From: Sorghum bicolor
Taxonomy: Eukaryota > Streptophyta > Magnoliopsida > Poales > Poaceae
Assembly (NCBI RefSeq): GCF_000003195.3
Contig: NC_012876.2
Span: 41,598,882 to 41,662,881, forward strand
Direction: 5' to 3'
Length of the DNA: 64,000 bases
Shown here one piece after another: positions 23,457 through 33,238 of the stretch (position 1 is its first letter; each line of letters starts with the position of its first letter). The position numbers and the translations under genes were made by a program. The notes beneath the pieces were generated by a model that did not search any database, had not been told where the DNA came from, and saw only the letters and a program-made list of their open reading frames with translations.

Positions 23457-24500
23457 ATGGCACGCACTAGGCTCACCGCTCGCAAGTCCACTGGTGGGCG
23501 GGCCCCTCGCCGTCCGTTGGCAGCTAGGAGCTCGCGACATAAGAGCAAGTTCCTAGAGGAGTTTGGGATGCCCACTTTGCTTTGGAGGGTGCTCAGTTCG
23601 ATGGGGTATCCCGAAGGAAGGGAGCCTCGCTACTATTGGGATAAGGAGCCGCTTGGTGATGAGACCCAGGTGGGGATCGAGGCAGTTGTCCCTACCAGTG
23701 GAGGAGACCCTGCTTGGGGCGGTTGGGTGTACGAGTCCCGAGGTGTCACGCCTTTCCACGGTGCCAGCAGGGCAGCTTTCGCAGTTCTGAGGGACCTCAT
23801 GGAGAGGTTTCCACAGGAGCTGGCCCACGCCTTCGCTGGGGTGTTTCCTCGGGGTGACCCCTACACTTCGTTGTGGGATCAGTCCGAGGTGAATGCTCTA
23901 GAGAGGAGTGCGGATGAGGACCAGCACAGTGACAGTGCAGCTATGAGTGCCATGTACGCGTTGATGAAGACCTATGGAGGCCTGGAGCGTTGTTTGGGTC
24001 GCTTGTCCGGGTCTCTTCTCGCCGTCCAGGATGAGAAGCGTCAGTTGCAGCGTGAGTTTGACTCTGAGGTTGAGAGGCTACAGGCAGAGTTGGCTCGTGT
24101 GACCAGAGAGAGAGACCAGGCAGTCCAGAAGAACAGTGAGCTGAGTCAGGACCTGCTTGCAGTACGGGAGCAGAAGGACAGGGTGACTACTGCTCACAGG
24201 AACTGCGAGCGCATGCTAGTCCATGTGCTTGGACAGAGGAATGAAGCCTGGCACGAGGAGGACACTTTGAGGGCCCGACAGCTGGAGCTAGAGCAGCAGC
24301 TAGCTAATGCTGAGGAGTACAATGAGAACTTGCATGAGGAGATCCACCAGCTGCATAACCAACTCCACCCTCACCACCTGCCTGGAGCAGCTGAGCTAGA
24401 CTCTGAGGACGAGATGGGCGCGGATCCCGAGATAGGAGCAGCTGCTAGTGGAGATGAGGATGAGGATGGCTCCGGCATGGACAGTGACCATAGCGAGTAG
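23457..24500 (+). CDS. Element B ORF1: histone H3-tail-like, coiled-coil protein
   Basis: The ORF encodes 347 residues. Residues 2-19 read ARTRLTARKSTGGRAPRR, matching the histone H3 tail at A1-T3, T6-G13 and A15-R17 (H3 numbering). The K9, S10 and T11 positions are kept and the K4, K14 and K18 positions are Arg. There is no histone fold after it. Next comes a domain shared with ORF1 of element C (FGxPTLLWRVLSSxGY, about residues 37-54), then a predicted coiled coil (about 180-300; for example ELARVTRERDQAVQKNSEL) and a strongly acidic end (DEDEDGSGMDSDHSE). The start follows an acceptor-like TTTGCAG by one codon. It lies upstream of gag-pol and is intact. The role is unknown; nuclear or chromatin binding is a guess. 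Confidence 0.85.
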   Translation: MARTRLTARKSTGGRAPRRPLAARSSRHKSKFLEEFGMPTLLWRVLSSMGYPEGREPRYYWDKEPLGDETQVGIEAVVPTSGGDPAWGGWVYESRGVTPFHGASRAAFAVLRDLMERFPQELAHAFAGVFPRGDPYTSLWDQSEVNALERSADEDQHSDSAAMSAMYALMKTYGGLERCLGRLSGSLLAVQDEKRQLQREFDSEVERLQAELARVTRERDQAVQKNSELSQDLLAVREQKDRVTTAHRNCERMLVHVLGQRNEAWHEEDTLRARQLELEQQLANAEEYNENLHEEIHQLHNQLHPHHLPGAAELDSEDEMGADPEIGAAASGDEDEDGSGMDSDHSE

Positions 24501-24824
24501 ATGCTAGGGTTCTAGAGCTAGTCCTTCTTCTTATGTTGTTGTATGTTGCATGGCATGTCGTGTACTTTTGGATCTGGGCTGTGTAAGACTTTCTGAGTTG
24601 GTGCTGAAAGTCCAGTGTATGTATGCTGGCAAGTTGGATGTACGCGAACCTTGTTGCGTGAATGTTAAGTAATCTGTTAGTGATGTTGTGCGTGGATGAT
24701 GAGTTGTTGTGCCTTTGTTTATTGTGTGAATTTATTCCCTCAGTAAATTCAGTATGGCACGATTTTACACATTTTCTACCGTTGATGGCAACTCCTAACG
24801 ATTGCTTATCATTGGCGTATGCAG
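24501..24824 (+). other. Spacer between ORF1 and gag-pol of element B
   Basis: This 324-bp gap has no supported gene. It ends CTAAC (24795-24799, branch-point-like) and GTATGCAG directly before the gag ATG, which looks like a 3' splice site. Confidence 0.5.
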
Positions 24825-27800
24825 ATGGTGCAAACACGTGGCGGGGGTAATAGCAATCCGGGCCTTGGAGCAGGTACATCCGGAGGTGGGGCTCAACGGA
24901 ATGAGGACAGAGCACCAACACCGCCACCACCACCGCCTCCCCCGTACACTGCGGATGTGTTTTTCGCGCAGTTTCTGGGAAGCCAACGCAACATGGAGCA
25001 GATGCAGCGCAACATGGAAGAAGCTTTGCGCAACATAGCTGACAACACCCGTCGAGGGGATAATCAGGGTGGCCGAGAGGTCAACCAGTACAGTTCGTTC
25101 AAGGACTTCATGGATACCAAGCCACCAATCTTCAAAGAGGCTTTGGAACCCCTCGAGGCAGATGAATGGATCAATACCATGGAGCAGAAGTTTCGTCTTC
25201 TTCGGATGACAGAAGAACTCAAGGCTGAATATGCGGCACATCAGTTACAAGGACCCGCTGGGATTTGGTGGTCCCATCACCGTACCACCTACCCAGAGGG
25301 GACCCCAATCACCTGGAACCGCTTCACCACCGCTTTCCGGGGAAATTACATTCCTCCGGGTGTGGTTGAAATGAAGGTTGGGGAGTTCATGAGGCTGTCC
25401 CAGGGGACGAAATCTGTGAAGGAGTATCTACATGCTTTCAACAATCTCGCTCGCTATGCCCCTGAGTTTGTAAACACGGAGGCCAAGAAGATTGCTAGTT
25501 TCCAGAGGGGCTTGAATCCAAAGATGCTGAAGACCATGGGTACAGGGGCCAGGGCTACTTTCAATGCCTATATCAGCGACTGTCTGACCCAAGAGAACAA
25601 TAACAACAACTACAGTGCATCCAAGTCTCGTAAGAGGGCTTTTGAAGCCGGATCATCTCAGTCCAGGGCACCAGTGGCGGGGCGACAGCAGTATCGTCCT
25701 CCTGCCCCGGGTGCTAGGTTGCGACCGCCGCAGAGAAGGAACACCGGGCATCCAACACAACAGAAGCCGTACAAGGTGGCGATAGCCCCTGCCAAGCCAA
25801 AGGCAATTCAAGCTGCAGCACCTGCCGTCAACAGTGCGCCCAAGGGTCCATGCTATAACTGCCACAAGATGGGGCACTTTGCTAAGGAATGTCCCTACCC
25901 CAAGAGGCAGCAGCCAACCTATCCAGCTCGTGTGCACCATACCTCGATCGAGGAGATTCCGGAAGGAGAACCGGTAACGGCTGGTATGTTTCCTATCAAC
26001 CAACATCTTGCAGTTGTTTTGTTTGATTCTGGATCATCGCATTCATTCATGAGCCAAGCATTTGCACAAAAGCATGATCAGCCAGTTACTGAGTTAGGTT
26101 ATGGCTATCGCATCAGCTCAGCCGGAGCCGATGTGTTGACTAATAAAACGGTAACAGGAGTTACCTTGGATATCAGTGGTCGGAGGTTCCGTGTAAACCT
26201 TGTGGTCATGCCAGGACTGGTTTTGGATGTCATCATTGGGATGAACAAAATGACTGATTGGGGCGCGGTTATAGATACCGGGAATATAACTCTTTCCCTT
26301 AGAGACCCGCAAGGGAAGGGGGTGCTTCAGGTCAAGCTACCTAGACGGTTGGACTTCGCCAGTCTTTCATGTGCAGTACAGGTAGTCCCTCTAGAACACA
26401 TACCCGTGGTATGTGAGTTCCCTGATGTGTTTCCTGAGGATTTACCAGGACTACCCCCAGATAGGGAGGTAGAGTTTGCAATCGAGTTGATACCAGGTAC
26501 AGCACCAATATCTAGAAGGCCGTATCGGATGCCCCCAAATGAACTCGCTGAGTTGAAGAATCAACTAAAAGAGTTGCTGGATAAAGGGTTCATCCGGCCA
26601 AGCTCGTCGGAATGGGGTTGTCCAGCGTTGTTTGTGAAAAAGAAGGATCAGTCGTTGCGCATGTGCGTGGACTATCGTCCACTCAATGCAGTGACAATCA
26701 AGAATAAGTATCCTTTGCCAAGGATTGATATCCTATTTGATCAGTTATCCAAGGCCAGAGTGTTTTCCAAGATAGATTTGAGGTCTGGGTATCACCAAAT
26801 CAAAATTCGTCCGCAAGATATCCCGAAGACTGCTTTTTCCACCAGATATGGGTTGTATGAGTATCTAGTCATGTCCTTTGGGTTGACAAATGCTCCTGCG
26901 TACTTTATGTATCTAATGAATTCAGTCTTTATGCCAGAATTGGATAAGTTTGTTGTGGTGTTTATCGATGATATTCTGGTGTATTCAGAAAATGAGCAAG
27001 ATCACGCCGAGCATCTGAGAATCATGCTCACACGATTACGAGAGCATCAATTATATGCCAAGTTCAGCAAGTGCGAGTTCTGGTTGAAGAAAGTTCCTTT
27101 CCTAGGGCACATTCTGTCTGAAGAAGGGATTGCTGTGGATCCATCAAAAGTGCAGGAAGTCATGGACTGGAAGGCACCAACTTCTGTCTCGGAAGTTAGA
27201 AGTTTTCTTGGTCTGGCCGGGTATTATCGTCGTTTCATACCTGACTTCTCCAAGATTGCTAAACCAATGACAAGTTTGCTACAAAAGGATCATAAGTTCG
27301 TCTGGACGGAAGGGTGTGAGTTAGCCTTCCGCACCTTGCGAAAGTTGCTAACCACTGCTCCCGTTCTGGCACAACCTAATATCGAGAAGCCTTTTGATGT
27401 GTTTTGCGACGCATCGAAGAGTGGCCTGGGGTGTGTGTTAATGCAAGATGGCAGAGTGATAGCTTATGCTTCCCGACAGCTGAGAAAGCACGAAATCAGT
27501 TACCCAACGCACGACCTCGAGTTAGCAGCTGTGGTGCATGCTTTGAAGATTTGGAGACATTATCTGCTGGGAAATAAGTGTCACATTTATACCGATCATA
27601 AGAGCTTGAAGTACATCTTCACGCAGTCCGAGCTGAATATGAGGCAACGACGGTGGTTAGAGCTAATCAAGGACTATGACTTGGAAGTTCACTATCATCC
27701 AGGCAAGGCTAATGTAGTAGCAGATGCTCTAAGTCGTAAACCACACTGTCAAGTGGTTCAACCGTTGTTTGAAGATGGGTTCAATCTCATGCATCCTGAG

Positions 27801-28895
27801 GTCTTATGTCATATACAACTCAGTTGTTTACTCGAGAGTCAAGTCATTGAAGGTCAGAAAACAGACAAGGGTATCTTCCATATCAAAGAAAAGATCAAAG
27901 ATGACCCAAAGACTCAGTTTTGGGTTGATGAGAAAGGGGTACTGTGGTTTCAACAGCGGTTAGTGGTCCCGAAGGATCGGGAATTGAAGAATCGCATCAT
28001 GGATGAAGCCCATCTCTCCAAGCTCTCTATTCATCCTGGCAGTAGCAAAATGTATCAAGATCTAAGACCCCACTTTTGGTGGACCAAGATGAAGAAAGAA
28101 ATAGCCGCTTATGTGGCCCGTTGTGACACGTGTTGCAGAGTTAAGGCCATCCATATGAAACCTGCAGGTCTGTTACAACCGTTATCAGTTCCGGAGTGGA
28201 AATGGGAAGAGGTCAGTATGGACTTTATCACAGGTTTACCCACCACAAGGAAGGGGAATGACTCGATTTGGGTAATCATAGATCGATTGACCAAATCGGC
28301 CCATTTCATCCCTGTGAAGACTCGTTACCGACCTCCTGAGTATGCCGATATATATATGGCTGAGATTGTCAAGTTGCATGGTATTCCCAAAACCATCATA
28401 TCGGATAGAGGACCGCAGTTCACTGCTCACTTCTGGGAGCGCATGCATAAAAGTTTGGGGACCAGTTTGATAAGAAGCACGGCCTATCACCCCCAGACTT
28501 CAGGCCAAACTGAGAGGCTAAATCAAGTGTTAGAAGATATGCTGAGGGCCTGTGTGCTATCATCTAGGGGATCGTGGGAATCATGGCTACCTTTGGCTGA
28601 GTTCTCATACAATAATAGTTATCAAGAGAGCATCAAGATGGCCCCGTTCGAAGCTTTGTATGGGCGGAGATGTCGAACTCCGTTAAACTGGGTTGAACCT
28701 GGTGAAAGAAGATACTATGGTATCGACTTCGTGAATGAGGCAGAGAAAAAGGTGCAGATCATACAGCAACATATGCAAGCGGCACAGTCACGACAAAAGA
28801 GTTATGCTGATAAGAGAAGAAGGCCACTTGAATTCAGTGTAGGTGACTATGTGTACCTCAAGGTTACGCCAATAAAGAAAGTTCAGCGTTTCTGA
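24825..28895 (+). CDS. gag-pol: Element B Gag-Pol polyprotein, up to an in-frame TGA
   Basis: Start at 24825 (ATGG directly after CAG) is preferred to the ATG two codons earlier. About 1,356 residues follow. Gag capsid lies at about 85-215 ([25 protein letters not shown]). The zinc knuckle [14 protein letters not shown] is at 343-356. The protease has D401-S-G. RT has FIDD with the Asp pair at 715-716. RNase H has D862. The integrase zinc residues are H1063, H1070, C1100 and C1103, and the catalytic core is D1133, D1194 and E1230 with D-35-E spacing. All key residues are present. TGA at 28893-28895 cuts the frame before the chromodomain; element C has GGA-type glycine there, so this looks like a single recent G-to-T change. 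Confidence 0.95.
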   Translation: MVQTRGGGNSNPGLGAGTSGGGAQRNEDRAPTPPPPPPPPYTADVFFAQFLGSQRNMEQMQRNMEEALRNIADNTRRGDNQGGREVNQYSSFKDFMDTKPPIFKEALEPLEADEWINTMEQKFRLLRMTEELKAEYAAHQLQGPAGIWWSHHRTTYPEGTPITWNRFTTAFRGNYIPPGVVEMKVGEFMRLSQGTKSVKEYLHAFNNLARYAPEFVNTEAKKIASFQRGLNPKMLKTMGTGARATFNAYISDCLTQENNNNNYSASKSRKRAFEAGSSQSRAPVAGRQQYRPPAPGARLRPPQRRNTGHPTQQKPYKVAIAPAKPKAIQAAAPAVNSAPKGPCYNCHKMGHFAKECPYPKRQQPTYPARVHHTSIEEIPEGEPVTAGMFPINQHLAVVLFDSGSSHSFMSQAFAQKHDQPVTELGYGYRISSAGADVLTNKTVTGVTLDISGRRFRVNLVVMPGLVLDVIIGMNKMTDWGAVIDTGNITLSLRDPQGKGVLQVKLPRRLDFASLSCAVQVVPLEHIPVVCEFPDVFPEDLPGLPPDREVEFAIELIPGTAPISRRPYRMPPNELAELKNQLKELLDKGFIRPSSSEWGCPALFVKKKDQSLRMCVDYRPLNAVTIKNKYPLPRIDILFDQLSKARVFSKIDLRSGYHQIKIRPQDIPKTAFSTRYGLYEYLVMSFGLTNAPAYFMYLMNSVFMPELDKFVVVFIDDILVYSENEQDHAEHLRIMLTRLREHQLYAKFSKCEFWLKKVPFLGHILSEEGIAVDPSKVQEVMDWKAPTSVSEVRSFLGLAGYYRRFIPDFSKIAKPMTSLLQKDHKFVWTEGCELAFRTLRKLLTTAPVLAQPNIEKPFDVFCDASKSGLGCVLMQDGRVIAYASRQLRKHEISYPTHDLELAAVVHALKIWRHYLLGNKCHIYTDHKSLKYIFTQSELNMRQRRWLELIKDYDLEVHYHPGKANVVADALSRKPHCQVVQPLFEDGFNLMHPEVLCHIQLSCLLESQVIEGQKTDKGIFHIKEKIKDDPKTQFWVDEKGVLWFQQRLVVPKDRELKNRIMDEAHLSKLSIHPGSSKMYQDLRPHFWWTKMKKEIAAYVARCDTCCRVKAIHMKPAGLLQPLSVPEWKWEEVSMDFITGLPTTRKGNDSIWVIIDRLTKSAHFIPVKTRYRPPEYADIYMAEIVKLHGIPKTIISDRGPQFTAHFWERMHKSLGTSLIRSTAYHPQTSGQTERLNQVLEDMLRACVLSSRGSWESWLPLAEFSYNNSYQESIKMAPFEALYGRRCRTPLNWVEPGERRYYGIDFVNEAEKKVQIIQQHMQAAQSRQKSYADKRRRPLEFSVGDYVYLKVTPIKKVQRF

Positions 28896-29297
28896 GTTCG
28901 AAGCAAGCTTGCACCCAGATATGTGGGACCGTACCAAGTGCTAGAGAGGAAGGGCCCAGTGGCCTATAAGATTCAGTTACCTGAAGAGATGAGCTCGATC
29001 TTTCCGGTCTTCCATGTGTCGCAACTGCGGAAATGTCTGAAGGTACCTGAACAAAGAATTGAACCTCGAGGGATCAAGATAAAAGCAGACCTAGAATATA
29101 AAGAGCAGCCAGTGGGGATTGTGGATGCCAAGGAGCGAGTAACCCGAAACAAAGTTGTCAGAACTTACAAAGTGGTGTGGAGTCATCATGACGATAGGGA
29201 TGCCACCTGGGAAACAGAGGATTACTTAAAAACAGTCTATCCAAAATTTCATAAGAAATGGTTAGTAACCCAAAATCTCGGGACGAGATTTCCCTAA
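28896..29297 (+). pseudogene. pol: Element B integrase C-terminus and chromodomain, after the TGA
   Basis: The same frame continues after the TGA to TAA at 29295-29297. It holds the integrase C-terminal region ([33 protein letters not shown]) and a chromodomain (KERVTRNKVVRTYKVVWSHH to ATWETEDYL). The aromatic residues Y and W of the cage are visible. Without readthrough it is not translated. The TAA overlaps the polypurine tract. Confidence 0.88.
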
Positions 29298-29309
29298 GGG
29301 GGGAAGGGC
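29296..29309 (+). other. Element B polypurine tract
   Basis: AAGGGGGGAAGGGC lies directly against the 3' LTR. Confidence 0.88.
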
Positions 29310-32300
29310 TGTAACACCCTAGGTGTTAAGCATGCACTTAGTCTCATCAAAGTCATGCATAAGCATTTCCATCAAGCATAAGCATCATGAGCATGACACT
29401 CTTTTCAAATTATGATTTTATGTGCTTCATTTCATGTGTTTTAAATATGTTAAAAATATGATACTTGTTTCTAAAATAGTGAAATATTCAAATTAGGTTG
29501 CTTTATGTGTAAGAAGGATTTAGAATATTTTTGTGCAATTTTTGGAGCTATAGAATTTGAGAAATAGAATTTATACAAACTTTTCCAAAATGAATTTATT
29601 TAAAACCTAGAGCTGAGTTTTAACTTGTAATTCAAATTCTGTTTGGAATTTCGTCTTGCTTGTTAAAGCAAAGTTGTAGAGTTTTTATTTTGGAACAACT
29701 TTGTTTTTGGGAGCAAGAGGTGAAAATGACTTTAAATTGGTCCAAATGAATTTAGAAAGAATTTGGAGAAAAGAAATTCAAAAAAAAGAGAAAGGGGCAG
29801 GCGCTGCTGGGCCAACCCCGCTTCCCTTTCGGCCCAGCAAGCGACCCGGCCTGCCTCCCCTCTCCCTCTCCCTCCCGCGCGCGGACGCGCCTCGCTCCAC
29901 CCGGCGCCGGCCACGTGGCGGCCGTACGCCGGCGTTGGACGCGCCGCGGCCGGCCTCCAACCCCCCCTGGTCGGGACGCCGGCGCAGGCTCCCAGACCAT
30001 TTCGCCCATTCTGTCCCCCGCGCCCTCCTTCTCCTTCCTCCTCCGCTCGCACCGCGCAGCAGCAGCCGCTCCTCCGTGCGCCATTGCCGGAGAGAGCTCC
30101 GCCGCTCGTCGCCGGCCACTCCAGAGCCTCAAGCTCGACGCCAAGAGCACCAGAGCACTCGCCGTCGCTAGGGTAAGCTCGTGCGAACGTTCTACCGAGG
30201 TGAGAGTCCGTCTAGCACCGTGAATCGCTCGCCGGAGTTACCCCGAGCTCGCCGGAGTACTCCGCCGCGACGGATCTAGCGTTTCTCTGCCTCTTTTCGC
30301 TCGTTCTTTGTTGCGCTAGGTCGGTAGGAAGGTGAGGAAGCTCGGGGAGGCGTTTGCGCACGCTCTACCGCGTCGGAGCGGCCTGGCCACGGCGAGCAGC
30401 GCCGCCGTGCCGCCATGCATGCTCGTCGGAGGTGTTCCGGCCATCCTCTGGTCGATCCAAGGGTACCGCTGGGTGCGCCCTGCTGCGGGGAGCACGTTGG
30501 TGCTCACCCCGTGGCCGGAGACCTCACCGCCGGCGAGATCTGCTCGTCGGAGGTGAGCTCCATCTCGGTCTCGCTGACCGGTGGGGTCGGAGACCCACTG
30601 TCAGTCGCAGGGGTACCCCGGTGGGTGTAGATCTGGGTGTGCGTAGCCTTTTTCGTCGGTTTTCTTAAAAAAATGTTTTCCAGAAATTGATTTAAAGTTT
30701 GTAAAATCTGTATCTTGAGTTCTACAGTTCCAAATTGAATGAAATAAATTTTGGTGTGCTCTATATTTCCAGATCTACAGTTTGATGTAATTGCATGTCA
30801 TGTTGGAGTAACTTTTCGGTGTGAATATAATTAATCTATGTTTTTGCTAAACTTTGAAAATGCATAGTAAATAAAATATGGCTCAGAAAAATGTGAAACT
30901 TGATTTGTTGGCTTTGCATGTGTGTTTACTCACTGGGAAAATATTGGTACATATTATTTGGTGTATAATTGAATTTATGGTAATTTAAAGGCTTGCATGG
31001 CAGTGCTTTATGATTTTTAATAATTAATTGGGTCATGCAATAAATCTGGAAAATTTTGTGGGTGTTTCTTATGATATTAGACAAATTGTAAAAATATGAA
31101 ATCTGTTGTTTGACACTTATATCACAGTAGGGTGATTACACTCACCTTATTAATTAATCTTATGATTTTTGTGGCTCAAAATAAGTAACCAAAAATTATG
31201 AAAAATTTACAGTAGACTTTATGATTTGCTAGTAGTCTCCTGTAATTTTTGTGGAATTTATTGATGAACATAATTGCATGTGATTTTTAATGGGCCTAGA
31301 AATGAATAAAGAAAACTATGAATGGTTGTATATATAGGTTGAATGGAATAAGTTGGGTTTGGTGTATCTTTGAAGCATCATGGAGGTTGCTGGTTGCATT
31401 TGAAAAATAGTTATAGAAGAGAATGTAATAGATGTTTGATTCAATTGTTTATTCTTGGATGATGTTGACTACCTTGTAATAAGCATGACCAAGTGCATTA
31501 CCTATGCATCATAACATGACTCCTCTGGTACTCTCTCATATAAGCATCCACTCGGGCATCTCGCACTCCACTCATGAGCATATATGCATCATACAGGCTC
31601 GCAGGAGAACGAGGTGGGAACCGAGGAACCCGAGGAGCTTCAGGAGCAGGAACCTCCGGAAGCACAGGAACCCGGAGAGGAACTGCAGGAGTGTCCGGAT
31701 CACCGACCCAGCACCTTTGAGAAAGGCAAGCCCCGGAGCATTCTAAGTCTCCCTATTCTCGCTAACTTACTATATATATTACACTGGTTCTACTATATTG
31801 CATATAAGTAATAGGAGTTGCCTGATACCGTTGCTGCATATGTACTCCTTGTTATCCCTACTCGTTTATCTACCTTGTCCTATGTAGATAGGCGCGGAGT
31901 CTATGCTTAGCTTGCTTAGTCCGGTAGAAGTCGGGTGATTCCCTGTCACCTGCGAGATATAGGTGGATACCTGCTTGATTGAGCAACGGATGCTTGGGGA
32001 CAGGAATAACCAAGTGTGGAATGTAATGGGAGACCGGGCAGGGACTTATGGTGGGTTGACCATAGTGCCCCTGCCTGTGTCGATTAAGGACCGATCGTTG
32101 ACGGCCCTCTTGTCATGTTGAACGCATGCCCCACATTTAGCTGGAAGGATAAGTCGTTCCGACCGCGAAGCCTGAGCACTATCCGGGCCGGGAATCGGCC
32201 CGATGTACGCGCTGTATTGGTGATGGTTGAGGAGAACGACGAGGGCGCGGCGCGCAACCTTGGTATACCTTGGATACCTCGGTCGCCGGAACGGTCCTCG

Positions 32301-33233
32301 GGTACGGGCGGTGCCTGTCGAACCCGCGAATTGGTCCTGGATAGTGCAACACGGTGACCTGTAGCTCACTTGATCAGTGAGTGTGGTTTGTGTGGGGAAT
32401 AAATTCGCCAGCTGGTTAGAAATCGATTCGAATCGCCATCGCTCCTGGATAGTGAGCACTTGACATGAGCCCTGTCATCGTAGTAAGGACTATGGAACAC
32501 TTGGTTTATAATGATGAATAGTTTTAAGAAATGCTATGATGAGGTACTATCATGGTCTCATACTTGCTTGTAATAGTGCAGGTGCAAACCTAGACGATAG
32601 GTAATGATACTGTCAACTTGAGCCAATTAAAAGAAGAAAGACTTATGTAGGTTATGTTAGCGAAATACTGCGGTTTTGCAAAATGGTCGTCAGCTACCCC
32701 ACTATATAGCCTTCATGATCCTTGATGAGTCTTTATTTTAAGTTTATGACGGGTAAGTCTAGCTGAGTACCTTCTCGTACTCAGGGTTCTATTCCCATGT
32801 TGTTTTGCAGATGGTCAAATGTACTATGGTTATTGCATCCTCTGTCTGTACCCAGCTATGGGTGATGACTAGACCAAGGGCGATGGTCACTCCGTCTCTT
32901 CTTTTGCTTTTGTGGGAATGACCGAACTATGGCACTGTATCAGACTTATCGTGTGTGTTGTAATTTCAAACTATGAAGCTTCCGCTACTTGAAGAACTTG
33001 GTTTGTAATAACTTTAAGCACTCCGATGTATTTTATGAATGTTGTAATCTGGATGTACTTGTGGATGGCGACCGCTAAACTTATTACGATCTTGGCTGTT
33101 ATGTGATGTGTGGTTTGAAATCCTTCGAGATTTCACGGACTACCGGGATTATATGGGCTTAAGCGTGATAGTTCGACTATGCAAATGGTCACTATTAGGC
33201 TTAATCTCTTATAATTTGGTCGGTTCTGTTACA
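29310..33233 (+). repeat. Element B 3' LTR
   Basis: The 3,924-bp copy is nearly identical to the 5' LTR. It would supply the poly(A) site. It repeats the GC-rich block (about 29794-30240), the small ORF and the TATA/donor pair. Confidence 0.95.
31584..31811 (+). CDS. LTR-encoded small ORF, copy in element B 3' LTR
   Basis: This 75-codon ORF is the same as the one at 20987-21214. In this copy the ORF lies in the 3' part of B's genomic RNA, so it could be present on any full-length transcript. Confidence 0.42.
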   Translation: MHHTGSQENEVGTEEPEELQEQEPPEAQEPGEELQECPDHRPSTFEKGKPRSILSLPILANLLYILHWFYYIAYK

Positions 33234-33238
33234 CTTCT

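Larger units (their letters stand above)
18714..33233 (+). mobile_element. Element B: young Tekay/Del-like chromovirus with 3.9-kb LTRs
   Basis: This 14,520-bp element is complete. Its LTRs (18714-22636 and 29310-33233) are flanked by CTTCT (18709-18713 and 33234-33238). The LTRs differ at only about 20 sites in 3.9 kb by eye, the lowest divergence in the window. It carries ORF1 with a histone H3-like tail, then a polyprotein that is open except for one TGA codon at 28893-28895. It lies in the opposite orientation inside the RT gene of its relative C. The long LTRs, Met-tRNA-like primer site and C-terminal chromodomain place it near the Tekay/Del clade. Confidence 0.95.

Noticed and set aside
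23457..24500. Reading B's ORF1 as a histone H3 gene
   Set aside because: Only the tail resembles H3. There is no histone fold, the protein is 347 residues with a coiled coil, and it lies inside a retrotransposon.
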